Notes: generated from the sequence alone by a model not told the origin. A stretch of 64,000 nucleotides of DNA from Companilactobacillus kedongensis (GCF_003946625.1 NZ_RHOR01000004.1:62001-126000); one strand, 5' to 3'. Numbered from the stretch's first letter, positions 28,540-36,799 are shown. Translations and numbers: made by a program.

Positions 28540-28556
28540 TTGAGTAATTCACTCAA
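28540..28556 (-). repeat. 17-base palindrome in the alfB 5' untranslated region
   Basis: TTGAGTAATTCACTCAA has six-base arms around five bases and lies just upstream of the alfB Shine-Dalgarno (28531-28537). It could be a protein-binding site or an RNA hairpin beside the ribosome site. Confidence 0.5.
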
Positions 28557-28570
28557 TCTTATCATCATTA

Positions 28571-28599
28571 AGTTAACACATTAAGATATACTAATTCAA
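28571..28599 (-). promoter_or_regulatory. alfB-alfR promoter
   Basis: Read on the minus strand: TTGAAT (28599-28594), 17-base spacer, TTAACT (28576-28571). The start would be about 28564, giving a 40-base leader. The -10 is overlapped by the operator-like motif at 28574-28583. Confidence 0.5.
28574..28583 (-). promoter_or_regulatory. Operator-like motif copy 1 (TAATGTGTTA, minus strand)
   Basis: On the minus strand this reads TAATGTGTTA, overlapping the alfB -10. An identical 10-mer in opposite orientation overlaps the alfE -10 at 28673-28682. The mirrored placement suggests one regulator, probably AlfR, covering both promoters. Confidence 0.5.
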
Positions 28600-28612
28600 G
28601 TAGTAAGGAAAA

Positions 28613-28632
28613 TGGTAAAGACCTTTATACCA
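28613..28632 (+). promoter_or_regulatory. Imperfect 20-base dyad TGGTA-N10-TACCA between the alf promoters
   Basis: TGGTAAAGACCTTTATACCA lies midway between the two divergent promoters. Its outer five bases are perfectly inverted. GntR-type regulators bind dyads of this size, so it is a second operator candidate. Confidence 0.4.
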
Positions 28633-28657
28633 GGACTTAAATGAATTTTAAGATTTA

Positions 28658-28672
28658 TTGTAATCGTTTACC
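28658..28672 (+). promoter_or_regulatory. Catabolite response element (cre) overlapping the alfE -35
   Basis: TTGTAATCGTTTACC matches the cre consensus WTGNAANCGNWNNCW at all but the last base. It covers the -35 of the alfE promoter, so CcpA bound here would block RNA polymerase when preferred sugar is present. Confidence 0.65.
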
Positions 28673-28682
28673 TAATGTGTTA
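28673..28682 (+). promoter_or_regulatory. Operator-like motif copy 2 (TAATGTGTTA), with a near copy at 28702-28711
   Basis: Identical to copy 1 but on the plus strand. A third version, TAATGTACTA (8 of 10), lies at 28702-28711, just after the predicted alfE start. Three copies in 140 bases and the overlap with both -10 elements argue against chance. Confidence 0.5.
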
Positions 28683-28741
28683 GACTTATCCCGAAATAGG
28701 TTAATGTACTAAGTAAATAATTTAGATGGTGGTGAGAAGCA

Positions 28742-29659
28742 ATGTACGTATTATCAAGTCATGGTAATTATGCTAAAGAGACTTTGAAGAGCTGTGAAAT
28801 GATCACAGGAGAATTAACTGATTTTGCAACGATCTCTTTCCATGATCCTATGGGTGTGAATGATATGGTGAGTGAGTATGACAAACTATATAGTAGTAAC
28901 ACGTCGGATACATTCAACATAATTACTGATATTAAGAATGGTACTCCAGCAAATTCGGCAATTCTGTTTAAATCAGAACATGATGATGTACGAGTATTCG
29001 CAGGATTATCATTGAGTTTAGTTTTGACAATAGCAACGGGAACTCCTATCGAGGAAGCACTTAAAGAAAATCGGGAAGTTTTAACTGAAATCGATCCTCA
29101 AAAGGAAATTGCTAAGAAACAAGAAACTAGTGAGATCAATAATCCAGAGGTTGATGCAACTTCAACTAAAGACCCAATTGTTAATGTCAGAGTTGACGCA
29201 CGTTTGATCCATGGTCAAGTCGCAACAATGTGGACTAGAAAGCTCAATGCAACTAGGATCATGGTTATTGATAATGAAATTGTAAAGAGCGACGTACAAA
29301 AGATGACCTTGAAAACGGCCGTTCCCAGAGGCGTACATCTAAGTATCCTGACTAGTCAGGGTGCTGCAAAGAGATTAAAGGATAAAAAATATCAAGGACA
29401 AAGAGTCTTTATTTTAGTTAGAGATCCCAAAGTCTTACAAGAATTGGTTGAACAAGGTGTAAAAATTGAATCGATCAATGTTGGTAATATGTCGATGTCA
29501 GAAAATGCCCGTCAAATTGCCAAAAGTGTTGCTGTAACGGATTCAGATGAAACCGTATTTGAATATCTATCTAATCAAAATGTTGATCTTTATCATCAAA
29601 TGGTACCAAATGATAATAAACAGGAATTTATGAATTTATTGAAAAAGGGGCGTAAATAA
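28742..29659 (+). CDS. alfE: PTS mannose-family sugar transporter, fused EIIA-EIIB component
   Basis: A 305-residue cytoplasmic protein. Residues 1-115 form a mannose-class EIIA domain with the phosphorylated His7 in VLSSHGNYA and the segment ITDIKNGTPANSA. After a charged linker (about 118-145) an EIIB domain starts with NVRVDARLIHGQV, phospho-His157, and runs to the end. Phosphate passes from HPr to EIIA to EIIB to the incoming sugar. It heads the alfEFG operon. An EIIAB fusion beside a GH29 gene matches AlfE of Lacticaseibacillus casei, so the imported sugar is probably a fucosyl disaccharide. Confidence 0.88.
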   Translation: MYVLSSHGNYAKETLKSCEMITGELTDFATISFHDPMGVNDMVSEYDKLYSSNTSDTFNIITDIKNGTPANSAILFKSEHDDVRVFAGLSLSLVLTIATGTPIEEALKENREVLTEIDPQKEIAKKQETSEINNPEVDATSTKDPIVNVRVDARLIHGQVATMWTRKLNATRIMVIDNEIVKSDVQKMTLKTAVPRGVHLSILTSQGAAKRLKDKKYQGQRVFILVRDPKVLQELVEQGVKIESINVGNMSMSENARQIAKSVAVTDSDETVFEYLSNQNVDLYHQMVPNDNKQEFMNLLKKGRK

Positions 29660-29661
29660 TC

Positions 29662-30462
29662 ATGACAATAGTTTGGTGGCAAATACTATTATTAACAGCC
29701 TTAGCCTTCTGGATGATCATTGATCAGATCACCGTTGGTATTTTATGCAATTATCCATTATTGATCGGGTTCGTTGCCGGAATAATTATGAGCGATATTA
29801 AAACAGGTTTAGTCGTCGGTGCCACGTTACAATTGATGGTTTTAGGTGTTGGTACATATGGTGGTGCCAGTATGCCGGACTTTATGACTGGTGCCATTAT
29901 TGGTACAGCATATGCTGTAATGACTGGAAAGGGTATTGATTTTGCGATTGGATTAGCTGTTCCAGTTGGACTTTTAATGGTTCAACTTGATGTTTTAGCA
30001 CGTTTCATCAATACGTTCTTCTTACATCGAGTTGATAAACATATCGCCGAGGGTGATACAAAAAATGTTGCCAGAAATATTGTTTACGGTGTATTTCCAT
30101 GGGGATTATCAAGAGCTGTACCTGTTTTCATTATGTTGATCGTTGGTAATAATGTGGTTTCGAAGATTGTTGAATGGATGCCACAATGGCTCTCAAATGG
30201 CTTAAATGTCGCTGGTGGAATTTTACCAGTCGTCGGTATTGCAATTCTGTTGAGATTCTTACCTACGAAGAAATTTATCGCATATTTGATCGTTGGATTT
30301 ATTGCTGCAGCATACTTGAAGATGCCAATGTTAGGTGTTGCACTACTTGGCCTCGCATTAGCCATCATGTACTACAAGCAAAATGATAATAGCGATAATA
30401 ATAAATCACAATCTCAAGACGATGGAGGCGTGGAAAATGAACTCGGCGAATACGAAAACTAA
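29662..30462 (+). CDS. alfF: PTS mannose-family sugar transporter, EIIC component
   Basis: A 266-residue membrane protein with about six to seven hydrophobic segments. It has the class features GILCNYPLLIGFVAGIIMSDIKTGLVVGATLQLMVLGVGTYGGASMPDF and the later AGGILPVVGIAILLRFLP. EIIC and EIID form the sugar channel. The C-terminus is a hydrophilic Asn/Asp/Ser tail. It starts 2 bases after alfE and overlaps alfG by 26 bases. Confidence 0.92.
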   Translation: MTIVWWQILLLTALAFWMIIDQITVGILCNYPLLIGFVAGIIMSDIKTGLVVGATLQLMVLGVGTYGGASMPDFMTGAIIGTAYAVMTGKGIDFAIGLAVPVGLLMVQLDVLARFINTFFLHRVDKHIAEGDTKNVARNIVYGVFPWGLSRAVPVFIMLIVGNNVVSKIVEWMPQWLSNGLNVAGGILPVVGIAILLRFLPTKKFIAYLIVGFIAAAYLKMPMLGVALLGLALAIMYYKQNDNSDNNKSQSQDDGGVENELGEYEN

Positions 30463-31249
30463 GATCACGAAGAAAGATCTTTTTAAAGCAAATTGGCGCT
30501 GGCTTTGGTCCAGTCAGATCTGTTGGAATTATGAAAGAATGATGTCAACTGGATATCTTTATACGATGTTACCAACATTGAAAAAATTATATCCAGATGA
30601 TGATGATTTGATTGAAATGATGAAGACACATAACCAATTCTTCAATACCAATGCCTATGTCGGTGGTTTCATTGTCGGCATGGATATGGCTATTGAGGAA
30701 AAGGAAGGTACCAAAGCTAAAGATACCGTTGCTGGTTTAAAGACTGGTTTAATGGGACCATTTGCTGGTGTTGGTGATACGATTGTTGGGGTTATTTTGC
30801 CAACTATCTTTGGTTCCATTGGTGCTTATATGGGGTTAAAGGGTAATCCGATCGGTGCTATTATCTGGTTACTCGTAAACTTCGCAGTATTGTTCTTGAG
30901 ATTTACTTTGTTACCTTTGGGTTATGCCCAAGGTGAAAAGTTGATTTATGCCGCCGGTGATAAACTAAACCGTATCACCGACGCAGCCATCCTTCTTGGT
31001 GTAACAGTTGTAGGAGCCTTGATACCTACAGTTGTTTCCGCCAAAGTTCCCTTAGTCTTCCAAAGTGGTAAAGTTACTTTGAAGGCTCAATCTGTATTGA
31101 ATCAAATCATGCCATCACTAGTTCCAGTACTATTAGTTGCACTTTGCTATTGGTTATTAGGAAAGAAAAAGATGAATTCAACACGTTTGATCGTCTGTGT
31201 ACTAATAGGTGGAATCATTCTTGGTGGTTTTGGAATTTTGAGTAAATAA
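30437..31249 (+). CDS. alfG: PTS mannose-family sugar transporter, EIID component
   Basis: A 270-residue EIID protein. ITKKDLFKANWRWLWSSQICWNYERMMSTGYLYTMLP is the family N-terminus, followed by FNTNAYVGGFIVGMDMAIEE and GLMGPFAGVGDTIVGVILPTIFGSIGAYM. I choose the ATG at 30437 with GGAGG 8 bases upstream; an open frame extends 18 codons further inside alfF but lacks a ribosome site. One main C-terminal membrane segment ends the protein. A strong terminator follows directly. Confidence 0.92.
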   Translation: MNSANTKTKITKKDLFKANWRWLWSSQICWNYERMMSTGYLYTMLPTLKKLYPDDDDLIEMMKTHNQFFNTNAYVGGFIVGMDMAIEEKEGTKAKDTVAGLKTGLMGPFAGVGDTIVGVILPTIFGSIGAYMGLKGNPIGAIIWLLVNFAVLFLRFTLLPLGYAQGEKLIYAAGDKLNRITDAAILLGVTVVGALIPTVVSAKVPLVFQSGKVTLKAQSVLNQIMPSLVPVLLVALCYWLLGKKKMNSTRLIVCVLIGGIILGGFGILSK

Positions 31250-31253
31250 CAGA

Positions 31254-31299
31254 AAAAAAGATAGTCGATACTTTTTAATAAGTATCGACTATCTTTTTT
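31254..31299. terminator. Bidirectional terminator between alfG and the lipid kinase gene
   Basis: AAGATAGTCGATACTT with AAGTATCGACTATCTT and a short T/A loop, flanked by A7 and T6. It serves both convergent transcripts. Confidence 0.92.
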
Positions 31300-31300
31300 A

Positions 31301-32251
31301 CTATTTTTCAATTGGTAACCAGAAAGGATGTGATGAAACTTCAAAGTTTATTTCAAATTCTTGTGGTTTTAATTCCTCGCCATCCATTTGACCATATTCG
31401 TCATGTAAACTACTCAAAGTAAACGACTTGGTTTGTGTGTGCCAGACATTTTCATCTTGTAAATGTGATCCATTGGTTAATAGTTTGCTGAAAAGTTTAA
31501 CAAAGGTCATTCCCGTGATCTTATTGACAACGACTAGATCAAGCTTGCCATCAAAAGGGGTCGCCAGAGGATCGATCGCCACACCACCACCAAAATAGGG
31601 ATGATTAGTTGCTGAAACAATATAGGCTTGATCGAATTTTTTGATACCATCGTCGGTTATCACTGTTAATGGAAAAGCACCTTGTTCTTTGATTACTTTC
31701 ACTAAACTTGAAACGTAGGCTAAAGTGCCCAATTTCATCTTATTTAGAAAGTCTTTTCTCTTAGAGTGATTGGTCGTATAGACCGTGTTAGCGTCAAGTC
31801 CAATGCCAATATTATTTACAAAATACTTTGTCTGTTTAGGAAAAGTAGCTTTACCGATATCAATTAAACGTGGATTTTCCATCGATAAAATATCTTGTAA
31901 TAAAATCAGAGGCTTAATATGATGCAGTTTAATACCACGACTAAAGTCATTGCCAGATCCGGCTGGAATATAGGCTAATGGCGTGTTAGGATTCTTGGAA
32001 TTCTTAACACCATTGACAGACTGATTAAGAGTTCCATCACCACCGAGTACTAGTATCTTAGTATTTACTTCCAAATGGTCTGCAAGTTCTTGAGCAATTC
32101 TGACACCATCACCATTTTTTTGGGTGGTGTGAATTTGAAAGTCAATATCATTCTTTTTAAGAAAGTGTTTGATAGTTTTCCATATTCGTAATGATTCACC
32201 ATTACCAGCTTTGCGATTTAAAATTATTTCCAGTTTGTTAATTTTCGTCAT
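31301..32251 (-). CDS. Diacylglycerol kinase-family lipid kinase (YegS/DagK type)
   Basis: A 316-residue cytoplasmic protein. The nucleotide-binding motif VLGGDGTLNQSVNGV near residue 73 and AYIPAGSGNDFSRG near 100 define the DAGK catalytic fold. IGIGLDANTVYTTNHSKRKDF and the C-terminal LDLVVVNKIT and DGEEL segments agree. Members phosphorylate diacylglycerol or related lipids, recycling the DAG released during lipoteichoic acid synthesis. The start codon is 44 bases after the rnjA stop, with AAGGGG immediately following the rnjA terminator T run. Confidence 0.9.
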   Translation of the reverse strand: MTKINKLEIILNRKAGNGESLRIWKTIKHFLKKNDIDFQIHTTQKNGDGVRIAQELADHLEVNTKILVLGGDGTLNQSVNGVKNSKNPNTPLAYIPAGSGNDFSRGIKLHHIKPLILLQDILSMENPRLIDIGKATFPKQTKYFVNNIGIGLDANTVYTTNHSKRKDFLNKMKLGTLAYVSSLVKVIKEQGAFPLTVITDDGIKKFDQAYIVSATNHPYFGGGVAIDPLATPFDGKLDLVVVNKITGMTFVKLFSKLLTNGSHLQDENVWHTQTKSFTLSSLHDEYGQMDGEELKPQEFEINFEVSSHPFWLPIEK

Positions 32252-32270
32252 AATAAACCCCTTAAAAAAT

Positions 32271-32297
32271 AAAAAAGCAGATCAAATTGATCTGCTT
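32271..32297 (-). terminator. Intrinsic terminator at the end of rnjA
   Basis: On the minus strand AGCAGATCAA pairs with TTGATCTGCT and is followed by TTTTTTATTTTTT. It overlaps the rnjA stop codon region and directly precedes the lipid kinase ribosome site, so the kinase may be expressed by read-through. Confidence 0.85.
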
Positions 32298-33984
32298 AGA
32301 TAGAAGTGGAAATTATCATTGGTAAAATCACAGGATTTCTGGCTGTACGTTTGTATAGAAATTCTTGCAATCCTTCAATTATAATTCGTTTCAATGATGC
32401 TTCAGTAACTTTTTCCTCATTATCAAAGGCACTTTTAATTAAATGGAAGACACGTTTTTGAGCTTGATTGATCAACTCGCCTGATTCACGCATATAAACA
32501 AATCCACGTGATAGAATGTCAGGTCCAGCAAGTACAATATGTTTTTGATAGTCAATAGTAGCAACTACTACAACCATACCTTCTTCAGAAAGTACTTGTC
32601 GATCATGGATAACTACATTACCAATATCGCCGACACCTTTGCCGTCAACATAAACGTCTCCAGCAGGGATGTGTCCAGCGACATGAGCTGAATCTTTAGT
32701 TAATGCTAAAACATCGCCATTTTCTAGTAGGAAAGAGTGGTCCATTGGCACATCACATAAAGCAGCTAATTCAGTATGGATCTTCAACATTCTGTATTCA
32801 CCGTGAATTGGCATAAAGAATTTAGGCTTCATTAATCGAAGCATTAATTCCTGTTCAGTTTGACCACCATGACCAGAAGCATGGATGTTGTTTACTTTAC
32901 CATGGATAACCTCTGCACCAGCTTCAGAAAGTTGGTTGATCAAGTGATTGACACTAATTGTGTTACCAGGAATAGGGTTACTTGAGAAAATAACCGTATC
33001 ACCAGGTTGAATACTGATCTGTCTATGTGTACCATTAGCAATTCTACTTAAAGCAGCTAATGGTTCACCTTGTGATCCTGTACAAAGGATCAAAGTTTCA
33101 TTTGCTGGAGTTTTGTTCAATTCATGTGGGTCGATGATCATATCATCAGGAATATTTAAATAGCCTAATTCGCGACCATTGGCAATTGCCGATTCCATAC
33201 TTCGGCCAAATACAGCAATTTTTCGACCTTGTTGCATGGCAGCGTCAACCGCTTGCGATACACGATAAATATTAGAAGCAAAGGTAGCAAAGATGATCCT
33301 TCCTTCAATTGTTTCAAATATTTGGTGAATTGTTAGTCCAACTGATCTTTCAGATTTTGAAAATGTTGGTATTTCAGCATTTGTACTATCAGATAGTAGA
33401 CATAAAACTCCATCTGATCCCAACTTTGCCATTTTTTGTAAGTTTGGAGCAGGCAATCCAGCTACTGGTGTAAGGTCGAACTTAAAGTCACCAGTTTCTA
33501 CGATAGTACCTTGGGGCGTTTGAACTGCAACACCTAAAGTATCAGGGATAGAGTGAGTTGTTCTGAAGAATGAAACACTAGTTTTTGGAAATTTAATAAC
33601 AGTATCTTCTTCAATGGGATACATTTTAGTAGTTCTGAGCAAACCATGTTCTTCAAGTTTACCTTTTATTAAAGCACAGGCTAATGGACCGGCGTATATA
33701 GGAATGTTAGGTAACTTTTGAAGTAAGAAGGGAATACCACCAATATGATCTTCATGACCATGGGTAATAAATAGTCCCTTAATTTTGTCTTGGTTTTGAA
33801 CGAGATAGCTGTAATCAGAAATAACATAGTCAATTCCTAACAGTTCATCTTCTGGAAACTTAATTCCGGCATCAATAACGATCAATTCATCCTGATATTG
33901 AACACCGTACATATTTTTACCGATTTCGCCAAGGCCCCCGATGGCAAAAACAGCAACTTCGTTATTTTTAACTTTAAACGACAT
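32296..33984 (-). CDS. rnjA: Ribonuclease J1
   Basis: A 562-residue metallo-beta-lactamase/beta-CASP RNase with 5'-to-3' exo- and endonuclease activity, central to mRNA decay and rRNA maturation. The metal motif is intact: HGHEDH at residues 75-80 ([14 protein letters not shown]). [15 protein letters not shown] is the next metal segment, seen as [35 protein letters not shown] and [11 protein letters not shown] complete the set. It is preceded by rpoY with a 3-base gap, the arrangement seen in many Bacilli. Confidence 0.96.
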   Translation of the reverse strand: MSFKVKNNEVAVFAIGGLGEIGKNMYGVQYQDELIVIDAGIKFPEDELLGIDYVISDYSYLVQNQDKIKGLFITHGHEDHIGGIPFLLQKLPNIPIYAGPLACALIKGKLEEHGLLRTTKMYPIEEDTVIKFPKTSVSFFRTTHSIPDTLGVAVQTPQGTIVETGDFKFDLTPVAGLPAPNLQKMAKLGSDGVLCLLSDSTNAEIPTFSKSERSVGLTIHQIFETIEGRIIFATFASNIYRVSQAVDAAMQQGRKIAVFGRSMESAIANGRELGYLNIPDDMIIDPHELNKTPANETLILCTGSQGEPLAALSRIANGTHRQISIQPGDTVIFSSNPIPGNTISVNHLINQLSEAGAEVIHGKVNNIHASGHGGQTEQELMLRLMKPKFFMPIHGEYRMLKIHTELAALCDVPMDHSFLLENGDVLALTKDSAHVAGHIPAGDVYVDGKGVGDIGNVVIHDRQVLSEEGMVVVVATIDYQKHIVLAGPDILSRGFVYMRESGELINQAQKRVFHLIKSAFDNEEKVTEASLKRIIIEGLQEFLYKRTARNPVILPMIISTSI

Positions 33985-33987
33985 TAA

Positions 33988-34200
33988 CTAAAACTCCGTG
34001 AGCTTGTATGAAGGGTCTTTTTGCTCGTATTCCAAGTGTTTTTCGTCAAGCTCCTGAATGAATTCGATATGGTACTTTGTATTTTTTTCTACTGTTTCAC
34101 GAACCTCGATACTTGAGTCAGCATTCATGTATAGTGACTTAGTAAATTCACGACGGGGGTTATCTAGTTCGCTTTCTTGATATAAAACTTTATAAATCAA
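33988..34200 (-). CDS. rpoY: DNA-directed RNA polymerase epsilon subunit RpoY
   Basis: A 70-residue protein with MIYKVLYQESELDNPRREFTKSLYMNADS, characteristic of the Firmicutes RNAP epsilon (YkzG) family, and ending with HLEYEQKDPSYKLTEF. Epsilon is a small accessory RNAP subunit with a fold like phage Gp2. It lies 3 bases upstream of rnjA, linking a polymerase subunit to an RNA decay enzyme in one operon. AAAGGAG precedes the ATG. Confidence 0.93.
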   Translation of the reverse strand: MIYKVLYQESELDNPRREFTKSLYMNADSSIEVRETVEKNTKYHIEFIQELDEKHLEYEQKDPSYKLTEF

Positions 34201-34219
34201 ATTGGTTTCTCCTTTAATG

Positions 34220-34253
34220 TTTATTAACGAAACAGGTCAGCTTCGTTTATTAA
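34220..34253 (-). repeat. Inverted repeat in the rpoY-rnjA 5' leader
   Basis: TTATTAACGAA (34221-34231) and TTCGTTTATTAA (34242-34253) form an imperfect hairpin around a 10-base loop, immediately upstream of the rpoY ribosome site. It may be an RNA control hairpin. The remainder of 34201-34333 shows no gene. Confidence 0.4.
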
Positions 34254-34333
34254 TTTCTTGTCCATTAAACGTGCAATAATACAGATGACACCAGTGTAAC
34301 ATAGAACCAGTTTCAAGTATACTTAGCGCTGTT

Positions 34334-34894
34334 CTACGAGATTACTACAGTACTTGGATCGAGTTCGAATGGTTCTTTTTTGTCGATCTTGTCGTAGTAT
34401 AAATGTCCGTTTAAATGATCGATTTCATGTTGGCAAACAATCGCAGGGTAATCTCTAACACGAAGTGTTTGAGAATTTCCATCGAAGTCATCATATTTGA
34501 TCGTAATCCGATCTGAACGAGGTACGAATCCAGGTACATCTTTGTCAACAGAGAGGCAACCTTCACCTTCAGATAGAGCGGCATTTTGTACTGAATTTCT
34601 GACGATAACAGGGTTTATCAAGGTGATTTTAAGTTGTGGTTTGTCAGATCCATCTTCTGCAGGCACCAAAACTGATGCCATCATTTTAGAAACGCCAACT
34701 TGAGGAGCAGCTAAACCGACACCGGCACGTAACTGATGCTTTTCGGCAATTTTTTCATCTTGACTGTTGATCAGATATTCCATCATGTCAGCAGCTAGTT
34801 TCTTGTCTTCATCACTCAATGGGAATTCGACTTTTTGAGATACTTTTCTTAATACAGGGTCACCATCGCGAACGATGTCTTTCATTAAATACAT
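34334..34894 (-). CDS. def: Peptide deformylase
   Basis: A 186-residue metalloenzyme that removes the formyl group from nascent proteins. All three motifs are intact: [10 protein letters not shown] (motif 1), EGCLSV with the metal Cys (motif 2) and QHEIDHLNG with the two metal His (motif 3). The start at 34894 gives [16 protein letters not shown] and has GGAGG 5-6 bases upstream; a second ATG lies three codons in. It is a class II enzyme, as in Bacilli. It seems to be transcribed alone from the adjacent large gap. Confidence 0.96.
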   Translation of the reverse strand: MYLMKDIVRDGDPVLRKVSQKVEFPLSDEDKKLAADMMEYLINSQDEKIAEKHQLRAGVGLAAPQVGVSKMMASVLVPAEDGSDKPQLKITLINPVIVRNSVQNAALSEGEGCLSVDKDVPGFVPRSDRITIKYDDFDGNSQTLRVRDYPAIVCQHEIDHLNGHLYYDKIDKKEPFELDPSTVVIS

Positions 34895-35519
34895 AATTTC
34901 CTCCAGATATTTAGATTTGAGTTATATCAGTACTTCTATTATAAATTATTTTACGTTAAAAAATGAAATATAACTTAAATTACTTTACAAAATTACTTTA
35001 TCAGACTGAATTCTATTAGTTAAGACGTTTCTTTACACCTTTAATAGGAAGTTTATTTGTGAGACAGTTTTTCTTGTGGAGAAAGGTGTCATATTCTCAA
35101 AAATAATTTTTGGGGTTTTACTTTAAAACTTTCAGAAAGGAAATTTTTGATAGCTGTTTTTTAATTAATTGTAAGAGAGCACCGTCAAAAGTACTCGTGA
35201 AATGTTTATAGAATGTTCTGACAGTGAATTATTGATGAATTACCCTTAATTTCAATAGCATCGATGATCCCTTGACGATATTTGTTTTATAGACACGACT
35301 AATGATGGTTATCAATTCGAAAAATAGTTGTCTGACACATGGACGTAATGACAATAAAAAATAATTTTTTTATTTTATTATTAATATTGAACAAAAAAAT
35401 GATAATTGTGAATCAAATAACTAGATAAAGATTTTTGGATGACTGATATAAAAGGTACTTAATCATATTTTAAAAAAACTTTCACTTTTAAGCTGTCAAA
35501 TGTGAGTAAATGAACTTAG
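34895..35519. other. Gene-free AT-rich region between def and lrgA
   Basis: I find no frame with codon use or family resemblance. On the minus strand, a TATAAT-like -10 at about 34938-34943 could serve def. AT-only inverted stretches near 35357-35390 may be structural. The minus strand of 35160-35345 has two adjacent open segments interrupted by one stop, which might be a decayed gene, but I cannot match it to any family. Confidence 0.4.
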
Positions 35520-35549
35520 TTGCCACAGCTTGAAGAATCGTGATAAGAT
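35520..35549 (+). promoter_or_regulatory. lrgA promoter
   Basis: TTGCCA at 35520-35525, 18-base spacer, TAAGAT at 35544-35549; start near 35556. Confidence 0.5.
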
Positions 35550-35563
35550 TAGCTCGCACACCG

Positions 35564-35578
35564 ATGTAACCGTTTTCA
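35564..35578 (+). promoter_or_regulatory. Consensus cre site downstream of the lrgA promoter
   Basis: ATGTAACCGTTTTCA fits the cre consensus WTGNAANCGNWNNCW at every defined position. It is about 8 bases after the predicted start and 25 before the lrgA ATG, a position suited to roadblock repression by CcpA. Confidence 0.7.
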
Positions 35579-35602
35579 GCAGAACTAAAGGGGAATATAC
35601 TT

Positions 35603-36028
35603 ATGAACAAAACTGAGAAAGAACGGATTGTCGAGGAGGAGCAAAAAGATGCTTCTCCCGTAATAATTCAGCTCGGGATTTTTGCTGCGGTATTGTTTGT
35701 ATCCAATATTTTATCTGTGATAATGCCGAAAGCATTTCCAGTACCAGTGCCAGTCTGGGGTTTGATAATCCTATACGTTCTTTTAACGACACATGTAGTT
35801 AAATTACACCAGGTTGAAAAGCTATCTGGCTTTTTGATCGGGATTATCGGAGTTTTCTTTGTCCCATCTGGTATTCAGATGTACAAAAGTTTGGATCTAA
35901 TTAAGGAGGATGGAATTACTTTAATCATTGCGATTATCGCTTCGACGATAATATTATTGATAACTGTAACCTTTACTGCGAGACTTTTTATTTCTATTAG
36001 TAAAAAAATTAGAAACAGGAGGGCATGA
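35603..36028 (+). CDS. lrgA: LrgA/CidA-family membrane protein (putative pyruvate transporter subunit A)
   Basis: A 141-residue membrane protein with a charged N-terminus and four hydrophobic segments: about 24-42, 48-64, 77-93 and 105-130. PVPVPVWGLIILYVLL and FFVPSGIQM are typical of LrgA/CidA. The family was first called holin-like, but in Bacillus subtilis PftA-PftB and Streptococcus mutans LrgAB are linked to pyruvate uptake. Here ldhD and pdhABCD follow, so a pyruvate role fits better than lysis. It has its own promoter and cre; lrgB begins 3 bases after. Confidence 0.82.
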   Translation: MNKTEKERIVEEEQKDASPVIIQLGIFAAVLFVSNILSVIMPKAFPVPVPVWGLIILYVLLTTHVVKLHQVEKLSGFLIGIIGVFFVPSGIQMYKSLDLIKEDGITLIIAIIASTIILLITVTFTARLFISISKKIRNRRA

Positions 36029-36031
36029 TAT

Positions 36032-36778
36032 ATGCAGTTTATCAATAATACATTCTTTGGAATATTTGTTTCAGTGGCAGTTTATTTAATTGGGCTCTAC
36101 TTATTTAACAGGTTTAATAATTTTTTCTTATTTCAACCACTGTTCGTCGGAATGATTTTAGGCATTTTTGTACTATGGATTTTAGAACAAACGATGGGAG
36201 TTTCTTCTACTGTAATATATGATGCTTTTTGGCATGGAGGTAAAGACAACTTCATCGGCGCCAATTTATTATTCTGGTTCTTAGGACCAGCTACAATATC
36301 TTTTGCAGTTCCACTATATAAACGAAATGATATTGTCAAAGATTATTGGGTCGAAATACTACTATCTTTAATAGTAGGTTTATTCATCAGTTTGGTCATT
36401 ATTTACTTAATGTGCAGAGCTCTCAATTTGAGTGATTCTGAAATTGCTTCATTATTACCACAATCAGCAACAACCGCCATTGCTTTACCACTTTCAACTA
36501 GTATTGGCGGTATACCAGCTATTACTGCTATGACGGTAATTTTAAATTCGGTGATTGTATTAGCGATAGGGGATCAGCTTGTTAAATGGTTGAAACTTGA
36601 TACTGACCCTATTGGTATTGGATTAGGTTTAGGTACTTCTGGACATACGATCGGTTCGGCCAAAGCTGTTAAGCTTGGTTCCATAGAAGGAGCAATGGCG
36701 TCAATTGCCGTCATTGTCGTGGGAATTGTAACCAATATTGTTGTTCCATTATTTGCACGATTGATTGGTTTAAAATAA
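36032..36778 (+). CDS. lrgB: LrgB/CidB-family membrane protein (putative pyruvate transporter subunit B)
   Basis: A 248-residue protein with about seven to eight membrane segments. LLPQSATTAIALPLSTSIGGIPAITAMTVILNSVI and GLGLGTSGHTIGSAKAVKLG are LrgB/CidB signatures. LrgB probably forms the transport channel together with LrgA. It lies 3 bases after lrgA, preceded by GGAGG, and 21 bases before ldhD. The ATG at 36032 is the first in a good context. No LytST-type sensor pair is present in the window. Confidence 0.84.
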   Translation: MQFINNTFFGIFVSVAVYLIGLYLFNRFNNFFLFQPLFVGMILGIFVLWILEQTMGVSSTVIYDAFWHGGKDNFIGANLLFWFLGPATISFAVPLYKRNDIVKDYWVEILLSLIVGLFISLVIIYLMCRALNLSDSEIASLLPQSATTAIALPLSTSIGGIPAITAMTVILNSVIVLAIGDQLVKWLKLDTDPIGIGLGLGTSGHTIGSAKAVKLGSIEGAMASIAVIVVGIVTNIVVPLFARLIGLK

Positions 36779-36799
36779 TTTTTTTCTAAGGAGATTGTT

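Larger units (their letters stand above)
28658..28686 (+). promoter_or_regulatory. alfEFG promoter
   Basis: TTGTAA (28658-28663), a 17-base spacer and TAGACT (28681-28686); start near 28693. The -35 lies in the cre site and the -10 in operator-like motif copy 2. Confidence 0.5.

Noticed and set aside
34963-35020. Tiny open frame starting MKYNLNY in the def-lrgA gap
   Set aside because: No ribosome site, under 20 codons and AT-rich composition.
35603-36778. LrgAB pair as a phage holin/antiholin module
   Set aside because: No phage genes nearby; family evidence and the ldhD-pdh neighbourhood favour pyruvate transport.
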